A stretch of DNA of 64,000 bases from Pseudaeromonas aegiceratis (lineage in GTDB: Bacteria; Pseudomonadota; Gammaproteobacteria; Enterobacterales; Aeromonadaceae), in assembly GCF_046254905.1 (NCBI RefSeq), contig NZ_CP158016.1:992001-1056000 (forward strand), read 5' to 3'. Each line of letters opens with the position of its first letter. Position 1 is the stretch's first letter. Made by a program: the position numbers and the translations under genes. Positions 7,679-15,555 of this stretch are shown here, in pieces. A model generated the notes under the pieces. It did no database searches. It saw only the letters and a program-made list of their open reading frames with translations, and was not told the DNA's origin.

Positions 7679-9181
7679 ATGAGTCAGTCAGCCCCCTACC
7701 TGGAGTTCTGCGACATCAGCAAGAGCTTCCCTGGCGTCAAGGCGCTGCAACACATCAGCTTTGGTTGCCAACAAGGCACGGTTCACGCCCTGATGGGGGA
7801 AAACGGTGCCGGCAAATCCACCCTGCTGAAGATCCTGAGCGGCTTCCAGCCTCCCACCGAGGGTGCCCTGCGCATCAATGGCCAGGAGTTGGTCTTCGAC
7901 AGCACCAGTGATGCTCTGGATCACGGCATCGCCATCATCTATCAGGAGTTGCACCTGGTGCCCGAGATGACGGTGGCGGAGAACATCTACCTGGGACAGC
8001 TGCCTACCCGGCACGGCTTCATCGACAAGGAGACGCTGTATCAGGATGCCGCCCGTCAGCTAGCGCGGCTGGGCATGGACATTGCCCCGGAAACCCCCCT
8101 CAAATACCTCTCCCTGGGACAGTGGCAGATGGTGGAAATCGCCAAGGCCCTCTCCCGGGAAGCGCGGATCATCGCCTTCGACGAACCCACCTCCAGCCTG
8201 TCGGCCCGGGAGATAGAGCAGCTGTTTCGGGTCATCCGCCAGTTGCGGGACGAAGGCCGGGTGATCCTCTACGTCTCCCACCGCATGGACGAAATCTTCG
8301 CCCTGTGTGACGCCATTACCGTGTTCAAGGACGGCCAGTTCGTCCGCACCTTCGACGACATGAGCCAGGTGGATCATGAACTGCTGGTGAAGACCATGGT
8401 GGGTCGGGAGCTGAACGACATCTATGACTACAGCCCGCGGGCCCACGGTGGCGAAGGGCTGGCGGTGCTGGGGCTTCAGGGGCCCGGCATGCGGGCTCCG
8501 GTGAGCTTCGCGGTGAAGCGGGGCGAAATACTGGGCATCTTCGGCCTGGTGGGTGCCGGCCGCAGCGAGCTGATGAAGGTGATCTTCGGCGCCGAGCGCA
8601 TGACGGGCGGCGAGGTCCGGGTGTGTGGCGAAGTCACGCCGATCCGCTCGCCCATCGACGCCATCAACAGCGGCGTCATGCTCTGTACCGAAGATCGCAA
8701 GGCCTTGGGCATCATCCCCGGCCACTCGGTGCAGGACAACATCAACATCAGCGCCCGGCGGCACAAGTCGTTTGGCGGCTTCATCATCAACCGCCGCTGG
8801 GAGGACGAGAACGCCCTGCTGCGCATCCGGGACATGCGGGTCAAGACCCCCTCACCCCAGCAGACCATCGCCAACCTCTCCGGCGGTAACCAGCAGAAGG
8901 CCATCCTGGGTCGCTGGTTGTCCGAGCAGATGAACGTGATCCTGCTGGACGAGCCCACCCGCGGCATCGACGTGGGGGCCAAGAACGAGATCTACAACGT
9001 CATCTACGACCTGGCCAAGTCCGGGGTCGCCGTGGTGATGGTCTCCAGCGAACTGCCCGAGGTGCTGGGGGTGGCGGATCGCATCCTAGTGATGCGTGAC
9101 GGCGCCGTCTCCGGCGAACTGCTTCACGACGAGGCCGACGAGGTGAAGGCCCTGCGCCTGGCCATGCCGGTCAGTCAGTAA
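7679..9181 (+). CDS. araG: L-arabinose ABC transporter, tandem ATPase
   Basis: Energises arabinose import with AraF and AraH. The ATG at 7679 gives 500 aa (E. coli 504); GGAG at 7666-7669 supports it over an in-frame TTG at 7664. Two ABC domains are visible. The first has Walker A GENGAGKST (about residues 40-48), the signature-like YLSLGQ and Walker B IIAFDEPT. The second has a degenerate Walker A GLVGAGRSE, the signature NLSGGNQQK and Walker B VILLDEPTRGID. This arrangement is normal for sugar importers. Confidence 0.98.
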   Translation: MSQSAPYLEFCDISKSFPGVKALQHISFGCQQGTVHALMGENGAGKSTLLKILSGFQPPTEGALRINGQELVFDSTSDALDHGIAIIYQELHLVPEMTVAENIYLGQLPTRHGFIDKETLYQDAARQLARLGMDIAPETPLKYLSLGQWQMVEIAKALSREARIIAFDEPTSSLSAREIEQLFRVIRQLRDEGRVILYVSHRMDEIFALCDAITVFKDGQFVRTFDDMSQVDHELLVKTMVGRELNDIYDYSPRAHGGEGLAVLGLQGPGMRAPVSFAVKRGEILGIFGLVGAGRSELMKVIFGAERMTGGEVRVCGEVTPIRSPIDAINSGVMLCTEDRKALGIIPGHSVQDNINISARRHKSFGGFIINRRWEDENALLRIRDMRVKTPSPQQTIANLSGGNQQKAILGRWLSEQMNVILLDEPTRGIDVGAKNEIYNVIYDLAKSGVAVVMVSSELPEVLGVADRILVMRDGAVSGELLHDEADEVKALRLAMPVSQ

Positions 9182-9208
9182 CAGATCCAAGCAATGAGGA
9201 AATTTGAC

Positions 9209-10219
9209 ATGACACAATCCACTGTAGTGACTCAGGCGCAAGCGAGCGCCCCGGTGGCGGCCGCCGGCAGCGCCGTCTCCTCCCTGACGCGGATCTGGGA
9301 TCAATACGGCATGCTGGTGATCTTCGCCATCCTGTTTGCCCTGGCCGCCCTGACCATCAACAACTTCGCCAGCCTGATCAACATGCGCGGCCTGGGCCTG
9401 GCGGTCTCCCTGTCCGGCATGGTGGCCTGCGGCATGCTGTTCTGCCTGGCCGCCGGCGAGTTCGACATGTCCGTCGGCTCCATCGTCGCCTGCTCCGGCG
9501 TGGTGTGCGCCGTGGCCATCAACCAGACCGAGAGCGTGACCCTGGGGATCCTCTCCGGGGTGGCCGTGGGGGTCGCCTTTGGCTTCATCAACGGCTTCGT
9601 GGTGGCCAAGTTCAAGATCAACGCCCTCATCACCACCCTGGCCACCATGCAGATCGCCCGGGGCATGGGCTACATCATCTCCGACGGCAAGGCGGTGGGC
9701 ATCGTCGAGGAGAGCTTCTTCGACCTGGGCAACTCCGCCTTCTTCGGCATCCCCACCCCGGTGTGGATCACGCTGGTGTGCTTCATCCTGTTCGGCCTGC
9801 TGCTGAACAAGACCACCTTCGGGCGCAACACCCTGTCCATCGGTGGCAACGAGGAGGCGGCCCGCCTTGCGGGGGTCAACGTGGTGGCCACCAAGATCAT
9901 CATCTTCACCATGACCGGCGCCATCGCCGCCCTGGCGGGGGTGATCCTGGCCTCGCGGATGACCTCCGGCCAGCCCATGACCTCCATCGGCTTCGAGCTC
10001 ATCGTCATCTCCTCCTGCGTGCTGGGCGGGGTCTCCATGAAGGGGGGCATCGGCAAGATCTCCTATGTCATCGCCGGGGTGCTGATCCTGGGGCTGATGG
10101 AGAACGCCATGAACCTGCTGAACATATCGCCGTTCGCCCAGTACGTGGTGCGGGGCATCATACTGCTGGCCGCCGTGCTGTTTGACCGCTACAAGCAGGT
10201 GCGCAAGGCGCGGGTCTGA
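9209..10219 (+). CDS. araH: L-arabinose ABC transporter, permease
   Basis: Inner-membrane channel of the arabinose importer, 336 aa from the ATG at 9209. GAGGAAA (9196-9202) lies six bases before it, so the in-frame ATG at 9194, which overlaps that site, was not chosen. After a hydrophilic Ala/Ser/Val-rich tail the protein follows E. coli AraH: RIWDQYGMLVIF, MSGMVACGMLFCLAAGEFD, KINALITTLATMQIARG, NEEAARLAGVNVV and the C-terminal LDGx-type membrane helices ending NISPFAQYVVRGIILLAAV. Last gene of araFGH. Confidence 0.97.
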   Translation: MTQSTVVTQAQASAPVAAAGSAVSSLTRIWDQYGMLVIFAILFALAALTINNFASLINMRGLGLAVSLSGMVACGMLFCLAAGEFDMSVGSIVACSGVVCAVAINQTESVTLGILSGVAVGVAFGFINGFVVAKFKINALITTLATMQIARGMGYIISDGKAVGIVEESFFDLGNSAFFGIPTPVWITLVCFILFGLLLNKTTFGRNTLSIGGNEEAARLAGVNVVATKIIIFTMTGAIAALAGVILASRMTSGQPMTSIGFELIVISSCVLGGVSMKGGIGKISYVIAGVLILGLMENAMNLLNISPFAQYVVRGIILLAAVLFDRYKQVRKARV

Positions 10220-10239
10220 TGCGGAAACCTGGGAGCTTT

Positions 10240-10267
10240 GGCCAGCCGCGGCGCTGGCCATTTTTTT
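10240..10267 (+). terminator. Rho-independent terminator of araFGH
   Basis: GGCCAGC (10240-10246) pairs with GCTGGCC (10253-10259) across a 6-nt loop, followed by A and seven T. It begins 21 bp after the araH stop. Confidence 0.9.
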
Positions 10268-10316
10268 CGGTGAAAGGGGGGCGGGACGACGGTGCCGCCG
10301 GCGCTGGTCGGAGGAC

Positions 10317-10338
10317 TATTGTGATCCCATTCACCGAA
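10317..10338 (+). promoter_or_regulatory. CRP-cAMP site upstream of araC
   Basis: TGTGA-TCCCAT-TCACC (10320-10335) matches the CRP consensus TGTGA-N6-TCACA at nine of ten positions. It lies 56-96 bp before the candidate araC starts, so catabolite control of araC is likely. Confidence 0.6.
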
Positions 10339-10390
10339 TCGAAGCGATTTTGTGCGAGAAAAGAAAACGTATTCAGCGTGGTTGCATACA

Positions 10391-11302
10391 ATGGCCCAGA
10401 CCGACTTTTTTACTCAGACCCTGTTCTCCGTTATGACCAACCTGAAGAAGGAACAACCCAAACAGCTCAACCCCCTGCTGCCTGGTTATGCCTTTGATGT
10501 GTTCTTGGTATCCGGGCTGACGCCGATCGAGAAGGGGGGCGTGCTGGATTTCATGATCGACCGGCCCAGCGGCATGAAGGGCTACATCATCAACCTGACG
10601 GTGCAGGGGGAGGGGCGGGTGTTTTACGGCCCCCACGCCTTCACGGTCAAGCCGGGGGATCTGCTGCTGTTTCCACCGGATGCGGTGCACTATTACGGCC
10701 GCGCCGAGAGCAGCGACAACTGGTATCACCGCTGGGTCTACTTCCGTCCCCGGGCCTACTGGGCCGACTGGCTCAGGTGGCCGGACGAGGTGCAGCAGGT
10801 GGGGCGGCTGAGCCTGGGCGATCCCGCCTGTTTCGAAGAGTTCGACCAGCTGTTCCAGACCATAGAGTTGACCCACAAGCAGGTGCGGCCCATGTCCGAA
10901 CAGCTGGCCATGAATCAGCTGGAACAGCTGCTGATCCGCTGCTTCGAACTCAGCTCCCTGGCGGAGCGGGTCCCCATGGATCACAGGGTGCTGGAGGCCT
11001 GCCAGATCATGAGCAGCGCCCTGGGGGAGGAGATCAGCATCGAGGGGTTGGCGGAGCGGGTGTTCCTATCGCCTTCACGGCTGGCCCACCTGTTCCGTGA
11101 GCAGATGGGGGTGAGCATAGTGCGCTGGCGGGAGGATCAGCGGATCATCCGGGCCAAGCAGCTGCTGCACACCACACTGCTGCCCATCGCCGTCATCGCC
11201 CAGCAGATTGGCTATGACGATCAGCTCTACTTCTCCCGGGTGTTCAAGAAGCGGGTGGGGGTGAGCCCCAGCGAATACCGCAAGAGCAGCAGCCTGCTCT
11301 AA
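10391..11302 (+). CDS. araC: Arabinose operon regulator AraC
   Basis: Arabinose-responsive activator/repressor. The N-terminal sugar-binding and dimerisation domain is clear: PLLPGYAFDVFLVSGLTPIE, GMKGYIINLTVQG, WYHRWVYFRPRAYW. It is followed by two helix-turn-helix motifs of the AraC family (LAERVFLSPSRLAHLFREQ and IAQQIGYDDQLYFSRVFKK). The start is uncertain: ATG 10391 gives 303 aa, ATG 10433 gives 289 aa (E. coli 292) and GTG 10352 is also in frame; none has a good ribosome site. Unlike in E. coli, araC lies downstream of araH rather than divergent from araB. Its stop overlaps the convergent HAD gene stop. Confidence 0.95.
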   Translation: MAQTDFFTQTLFSVMTNLKKEQPKQLNPLLPGYAFDVFLVSGLTPIEKGGVLDFMIDRPSGMKGYIINLTVQGEGRVFYGPHAFTVKPGDLLLFPPDAVHYYGRAESSDNWYHRWVYFRPRAYWADWLRWPDEVQQVGRLSLGDPACFEEFDQLFQTIELTHKQVRPMSEQLAMNQLEQLLIRCFELSSLAERVPMDHRVLEACQIMSSALGEEISIEGLAERVFLSPSRLAHLFREQMGVSIVRWREDQRIIRAKQLLHTTLLPIAVIAQQIGYDDQLYFSRVFKKRVGVSPSEYRKSSSLL

Positions 11303-12072
11303 CCCGCCTTGCCGGCCCACCAGGCGGGCAGGGCTCCTATGTCAGGGAGGCTGACATCCGGCCGGATGCCGCTGTCGGCCAGTGTCTGGGGGCGGTACTT
11401 GCCGGTGCGCACCAGTATGCCGGTCAGGCCGCTTTGCTGGGCGCCGTCTATGTCCGAGAAGATGTCATCCCCCACCATGGCCACCTCGCCGGCCGGCAGC
11501 TGCAACCTGGCCAGGGCCGCGGCGAAGAAGTCCGGATTGGGCTTGCCGATCACCACAGCCTCACAGGGCACCGCATATTCCAGGGCGGCGACGAAGGCGC
11601 CGATATCCAGCATCAGCCCCTGGGGCGTCTGCCAGCTGCGATTCTTGTGGATGGCCACCAGGCGCGCCCCTTGCTGCAGGCAGGCGAAGGCGCGATTGAG
11701 CAGGGCGTAGTCCCACACCGGGCCGATATCACCGATCAGTAGCGCCTCGGGTGTCTGTTCATCCAAGGTGAAGTCCGCCAGATCACCCTGTACCTGGGGG
11801 CTGACCAGGGGCCAGATCCGGGTCAGCCCCTGCTGCCTGAGCCAGTGGGCGGCGGCCTGGGGGGCACAGAAGATCTGCTCGGGGGCGATGGCCAGGCCCA
11901 TGGCCTGCAGGCGTTGGCTCAGACCGGCGAGACTCTGGGTGGAGGTGTTGGTGACAAACAGGTGGGGGATGTCCTGGGCCTGGAGCCAGGCCAGGGTTGT
12001 CTGGGCCCCCGGCAGCGGTTGGTCGCCGGTATGCAGTACGCCATCCAGATCCAGCAACAGGCCTTTGACCAT
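11299..12072 (-). CDS. HAD-IIA phosphatase, LHPP/NagD-like
   Basis: Haloacid-dehalogenase superfamily hydrolase of 257 aa, probably a cytoplasmic phosphatase; the substrate cannot be read from the sequence. Motif I is DLDGVL (residues 8-13), motif II VTNTST, the motif III lysine lies in VIGKPNPDFF, and motif IV is MVGDDIFSDIDGAQQSG. The subfamily IIA cap and GILVRTGKYR near the end match the LHPP-like group (TIGR01458 type). GAGGAG precedes the ATG. The stop codon overlaps the araC stop tail-to-tail. No operon partner is obvious. Confidence 0.85.
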   Translation of the reverse strand: MVKGLLLDLDGVLHTGDQPLPGAQTTLAWLQAQDIPHLFVTNTSTQSLAGLSQRLQAMGLAIAPEQIFCAPQAAAHWLRQQGLTRIWPLVSPQVQGDLADFTLDEQTPEALLIGDIGPVWDYALLNRAFACLQQGARLVAIHKNRSWQTPQGLMLDIGAFVAALEYAVPCEAVVIGKPNPDFFAAALARLQLPAGEVAMVGDDIFSDIDGAQQSGLTGILVRTGKYRPQTLADSGIRPDVSLPDIGALPAWWAGKAG

Positions 12073-12196
12073 GGACGCCTCCTCGATGGGCAGGGCGGCC
12101 GCCGGTCGGCGGCCCCTTCACTTGTTATCCGGCCAGACGCGGAAAAATGCAACCCGTTGGCCGGTCTGGGCTCTCGCTGGCAGGCGTTGGGCTCAT

Positions 12197-13330
12197 TCAG
12201 GCGCTGGGCTGGATCATGGCGGGCCAGGGGCTGCCGGGGGCCGGCTCGGCACTCCAGCTGTGCTCCAGGCGCAGGCGGGCACAGGCCGGGGCCGGGGGCA
12301 CCGGCAGGCCCCGATCCAGCCGGCAGCTGGCCTCGATGGCCAGTTCAATGGCCAGCAGGCTCATCCAGGCCGGTGGCGGGCAGAGGGGATGGGGCGGGTT
12401 GGGCAGGCGCTGGCGGTCTGCGCCTTCCGGCAGGTAGTAACACAGGGCCCCATCGGGTTGCACCAGGGGCAGCAGGGCGGGGAGCCCCAGCCGCTGGGCC
12501 TGACCGGCCGCCAGGCGCCAGGCCGGATGCTGGGGCGGCAGGGCCAGGATCAGGCGATCCACCTGCCGCAGGGCGGCCTTGAGCAGGGGGGCGCTGAAGG
12601 GGCCGGGCAGGCAGGTGAGCTGCAGCGGACCGGCCAGGGGCGGCAGGGGGGGCATGTCGGGACCGTGCAGCAGGATCAGCTGCCGGTATCCGGCGGCCAC
12701 CGCCTGGGCCACCAGGGCTGGCGCCCACTCATCGGCGATGAGCAGCAGATGGGGGCGGCGTTGGCTCAGGGTCGTGGGCTTGGTCTGGACGAAGGTCGGA
12801 CACAGGGGCTGACGGCGCTCTGTGATGAGCAGCTGGCAGGGCTGGGTCAGCTGACCTTGGAAATAGCCATATTCCCCCAGGCTGCACAGGGGCAGGCCGC
12901 AGCGGCGCAGGCGGCGCTGCAGGCGATCCGGCAGCAACATCAACAGCCGCTGTATGCCCTGGCGGCGGGCGTATTGTTCCAGCTGTTGCACCAGCTGGCG
13001 CAGCAGCCGGCCATCCCGGGCCCGGGGCAGCAGGGCCAGCCGGGACACCTCGGCACAGCCGCCGGGCAGCTGACCCGCCATGTGGGGATGGCTGGTGATG
13101 GGCAGGCCCAGGGGACAGCGCCGCTCGCTCACCAGGCGCACGCAGCCCAGCAGCTCACCGTCCTCATCCTGGGCCACCAGGTGGCTGGCGTACTCGTCGT
13201 AGGCATCCTGCTCCAGCCGGCTGGGAAACTCCTCGGCATTGAACCAGCCTTTCTCCAGGCAGAAGACCCGGTAGCGTAGCCGGTAGATCTGCTCCAGGGT
13301 GTCTGTGTCCTCTGCCCAGCGCCATTGCAT
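12197..13330 (-). CDS. LuxI/FeeM-superfamily acyltransferase fused to an unknown C-terminal domain
   Basis: 377 aa. The first ~160 residues look like the GNAT-fold acyltransferases that make acyl signals (LuxI) or N-acyl amino acids (FeeM, PEP-CTERM-associated). Residues R19, F23, W29, D42, D45, R65, E94 and R97 reproduce, with nearly the same spacing, the eight conserved residues of LuxI (R24, F28, W34, D45, D48, R69, E100, R103). Residues ~165-377 match no family I recognise; alternating hydrophobic strands (HLLLIAD, QLILLHG, RLILALP) suggest an alpha/beta Rossmann-like domain with Pro-rich linkers. GGGGG lies five bases before ATG 13330; an ATG at 13342 would add four residues. No luxR gene, exosortase or acyl-carrier gene is nearby. 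Product unknown. Confidence 0.75.
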   Translation of the reverse strand: MQWRWAEDTDTLEQIYRLRYRVFCLEKGWFNAEEFPSRLEQDAYDEYASHLVAQDEDGELLGCVRLVSERRCPLGLPITSHPHMAGQLPGGCAEVSRLALLPRARDGRLLRQLVQQLEQYARRQGIQRLLMLLPDRLQRRLRRCGLPLCSLGEYGYFQGQLTQPCQLLITERRQPLCPTFVQTKPTTLSQRRPHLLLIADEWAPALVAQAVAAGYRQLILLHGPDMPPLPPLAGPLQLTCLPGPFSAPLLKAALRQVDRLILALPPQHPAWRLAAGQAQRLGLPALLPLVQPDGALCYYLPEGADRQRLPNPPHPLCPPPAWMSLLAIELAIEASCRLDRGLPVPPAPACARLRLEHSWSAEPAPGSPWPAMIQPSA

Positions 13331-13532
13331 TCCTACCCCCATCGCATGTCTGCGTTCGAAACCGATTGATATCCTCCTTTAAGGTAGAACAGGGGCGACT
13401 GACCGACAGCGGCAGGGGCGGAAGTGTGAGCCAATTCGCGCCCCACCCGCTTGCGACGCGTGTTATGCTCAGCGCTCTTGCGTCGGGTTACTGGCTGGCG
13501 CGGCATTTTCATCCACTAGACTGGAGCCCCTT

Positions 13533-14012
13533 ATGCAGATCTCCCAAGACATGGTCGTGACCCTTCAATACCGGCTGTTCGACGCCGAGGATCAACTGTT
13601 GGATCAGACCCGTGAACCCCTGGCCTACCTGCACGGTGGCTATGGCAACATGCCCCCCAAGCTGGAGGCGGCCATGCTGGGCAAGCAGGCGGGTGATCAG
13701 GTGGCGGTGACCCTGCTGCCGGCGGACTCTTTTGGTGAATATGACGAGGCCCTGGTGCGGGAGGAGCCCAAGAGCCTGTTCCCGGCCGAGGTGGCCGAGG
13801 GCATGGTGTTCCAGGCCCAGGATCCCCAGAGCGGCCACACCCTGCTGTTCCGGGTGCTGGAGCTGAGCGAGGACAAGGTGAAGCTGGATGGCAACCATCC
13901 CTTCGCCGGCATGACGGTGCGTTTCGAGGTGGAGATCCAGGACGTGCGGGCCGCCAGCGACGAGGAGAAGGCCCACGGTCACGTGCATGGCGAACATGGC
14001 CATCATCACTGA
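13533..14012 (+). CDS. slyD: FKBP-type peptidyl-prolyl isomerase, SlyD-like
   Basis: Cytoplasmic prolyl isomerase/chaperone of 159 aa. The split FKBP domain (LAYLHGGYGNMPPKLEAAMLG at residues 29-49) surrounds an insert-in-flap segment, followed by DGNHPFAGMTVRFEVEIQDVR. The tail AHGHVHGEHGHHH is a shortened version of the E. coli SlyD metal-binding tail (196 aa, Cys-rich) and has no cysteine, so nickel handling may be weaker. It could also be a second SlyD-type paralogue. Its transcription terminator was split by the IS element that follows. Confidence 0.88.
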   Translation: MQISQDMVVTLQYRLFDAEDQLLDQTREPLAYLHGGYGNMPPKLEAAMLGKQAGDQVAVTLLPADSFGEYDEALVREEPKSLFPAEVAEGMVFQAQDPQSGHTLLFRVLELSEDKVKLDGNHPFAGMTVRFEVEIQDVRAASDEEKAHGHVHGEHGHHH

Positions 14013-14032
14013 GTGAACGGCCGTATCCGGGG

Positions 14033-14044
14033 GGCCTTGGGCCC
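14033..14044 (+). repeat. Left target-site duplication of the IS element
   Basis: GGCCTTGGGCCC directly abuts the left end of the element and recurs exactly at 15470-15481. With its flank (GGGG before it here) it is the left part of the slyD terminator hairpin. Confidence 0.9.
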
Positions 14045-14062
14045 TAATGCCAGTCAGTTAAG
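14045..14062 (+). repeat. Left inverted repeat of the IS
   Basis: TAATGCCAGTCAGTTAAG; differs from the right end at two adjacent positions (AG versus GA). It contains the transposase stop codon. Confidence 0.9.
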
Positions 14063-14081
14063 CCTGACTGGCATTGTTTTT
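14046..14081 (+). terminator. Hairpin with T-run inside the left IS end
   Basis: AATGCCAGTCAG (14046-14057) pairs perfectly with CTGACTGGCATT (14064-14075) around a 6-nt loop and is followed by GTTTTT on the plus strand. Reading in from slyD, it looks like a terminator that could stop transcription entering the element. Confidence 0.6.
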
Positions 14082-15386
14082 ACTAGGTTTTCTCGTCGCA
14101 TACTTCTGTGGTTTGGCTTTGACACACCTGGGATAACTTCGTTCTCGGCGGGCAGGTAACTTGAACTGCTCCGCCTGTTTGTCCATGTCGGCGACGCGGG
14201 CTGGAATATTCCCCGGTGATACGAACGGCAGGCAACTGAGCTCATGCAGCAGATACACCGATGCCATGTGAAAGCTCAGCTGGCTGGCCGTATAGCCTTT
14301 TAAGCTCGCCGCCATTCTAACCATCTGATATCTCAGCAGGTTATAGGCCAATACCAAGCCCCATAGCTCCTGCCTTACTCCATCGGGTTTCTTGCTGCGC
14401 AGCGTCAGCCTGTGCTGTTGCAGGCTCTGTTTCATCTCCCGATAGCCCAGCTCGATTTCCCAGCGATTCTGGTATAGCTCCATCAACTCGCTGGCCGGGA
14501 AGCGCATCGGGTCGGTGAGCGACGTCAGCACCTGGCGCTCCTTGCCATTCACCGTCCGGGTCAGCAGCCGGGCTTCGAGCTGCTCCGGTAACTCGCTCCA
14601 CTTCTTCTTAGCCTGCGGACTGGCGGTGAGCCGTACCAGCGCATCCTGCCGCCCCAGCTTGCGGATGACCTCGTATTGCGTGCCCTTCTTCAGCGGAATA
14701 AGCCAGTGACGCGCCACGCCCTGGCATTGCCAGGCGTGTAGCAATCCCAGTGAGTAGAAGCCCTTATCGAACAGGGTCAGGCTGTTATCGGGTGTTTTTT
14801 CAATGAGTTGCTCTGCCAGCACCATCTCGTTCACCGCACAGGAGTCCATCACGGTCTGAGTCAGCAGGTGACTGGTCAGCTCCATCTGACACAGCATGCG
14901 TACCTGGGGATACTGCGTCTCGCCCTGGCCGGTTTTCGACTTGGCAAAGGCACCGGCATTGTCCTGGGTATCGGGGGTGCGCCAGACCACCCCATCGACG
15001 GCCAGCAGCTGCAAGCCGGCCCAGGTGGGGTGCTGACACTGCTGATGCCAGAGTGTGGCGGTCTGCTGGAACACCTGTTGAACGGCTTGGTCAGCCAGTT
15101 TTTGGCGCGCTTGGATGAAGGCACTGGGAACGACGAATGGCCGGTCGCCGGGTAACAGGATATCGAGCTGGTTGGCCAATTGGGTCATGGGGACGTGACG
15201 AAACAGGGACATACCGATAATGGCCCACAACACCCGCTCCATGGGCATGCGCCGTCGACGCAGGGAGACCGAGCCTGTCTCGGCCAGGCAGGCCTCCACC
15301 AGTTCAGGTGACAGCAGGTCAGACAGGGACTCAAATTTTCCGGGAGGACAGGCGTGAATGAAGTCGAGAGCTTGGTCGATGCGCAT
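14058..15386 (-). CDS. IS4-family transposase
   Basis: DDE transposase of 442 aa, the same length as E. coli IS4 transposase and similar along its whole length. Catalytic residues are D131 (LLAVDGVVWRTPDT), D207 (LTLFDKGFYSLG) and E312 in the family signature Y305-x2-R308-x3-E312-x6-K319 (YQNRWEIELGYREMK). The start MRIDQAL at 15386 was chosen by alignment to IS4; an extension of seven residues is possible. The reading frame is uninterrupted, and its stop lies within the left inverted repeat. Confidence 0.96.
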   Translation of the reverse strand: MRIDQALDFIHACPPGKFESLSDLLSPELVEACLAETGSVSLRRRRMPMERVLWAIIGMSLFRHVPMTQLANQLDILLPGDRPFVVPSAFIQARQKLADQAVQQVFQQTATLWHQQCQHPTWAGLQLLAVDGVVWRTPDTQDNAGAFAKSKTGQGETQYPQVRMLCQMELTSHLLTQTVMDSCAVNEMVLAEQLIEKTPDNSLTLFDKGFYSLGLLHAWQCQGVARHWLIPLKKGTQYEVIRKLGRQDALVRLTASPQAKKKWSELPEQLEARLLTRTVNGKERQVLTSLTDPMRFPASELMELYQNRWEIELGYREMKQSLQQHRLTLRSKKPDGVRQELWGLVLAYNLLRYQMVRMAASLKGYTASQLSFHMASVYLLHELSCLPFVSPGNIPARVADMDKQAEQFKLPARRERSYPRCVKAKPQKYATRKPSKNNASQA

Positions 15387-15451
15387 AAAAAATCCGAAAC
15401 CCAACAAGGAGTTTCGGATTTTTACACAGCCTGAGGATCGGTCAATGGATC

Positions 15452-15469
15452 CTTAACTGATCGGCATTA
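15452..15469 (-). repeat. Right inverted repeat of the IS
   Basis: Reads TAATGCCGATCAGTTAAG on the minus strand, pairing with 14045-14062 at 16 of 18 positions. Confidence 0.9.
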
Positions 15470-15481
15470 GGCCTTGGGCCC
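15470..15481 (+). repeat. Right target-site duplication of the IS element
   Basis: Exact 12-bp copy of 14033-14044, followed by CC and TTTTT, the remaining half of the original slyD terminator. Confidence 0.9.
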
Positions 15482-15555
15482 CCTTTTTCATGCCCGGCCG
15501 GCAGCGGCGTGACTACACTCTGGAAGGTGTCTCAATCCAGACAGGAGTGACGAGC

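Larger units (their letters stand above)
14045..15469 (-). mobile_element. IS4-group insertion sequence, complete, 1425 bp
   Basis: Bounded by 18-bp imperfect inverted repeats (14045-14062 and 15452-15469, 16 of 18 bases identical) and a 12-bp direct duplication. E. coli IS4 is 1426 bp with 18-bp ends and an 11-12-bp duplication, and the end sequence TAATGCCGATCAGTTAAG is the same as I recall for IS4. The single transposase gene is intact, so the copy may be active. Excising the element and one duplication joins GGGGGCC-TTG-GGCCCCC-TTTTT, a terminator. Confidence 0.95.

Noticed and set aside
9086..10261. 391-aa His/Asp/Gly-rich minus-strand frame
   Set aside because: Antisense of araH, where membrane codons read backwards give His/Asp-rich sequence; not a metal-binding protein.
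12197..13330. Quorum-sensing system (acyl-homoserine-lactone synthase plus receptor)
   Set aside because: No luxR-type gene nearby and the protein is fused to an extra domain; the acyltransferase superfamily call stands, the signalling role does not.
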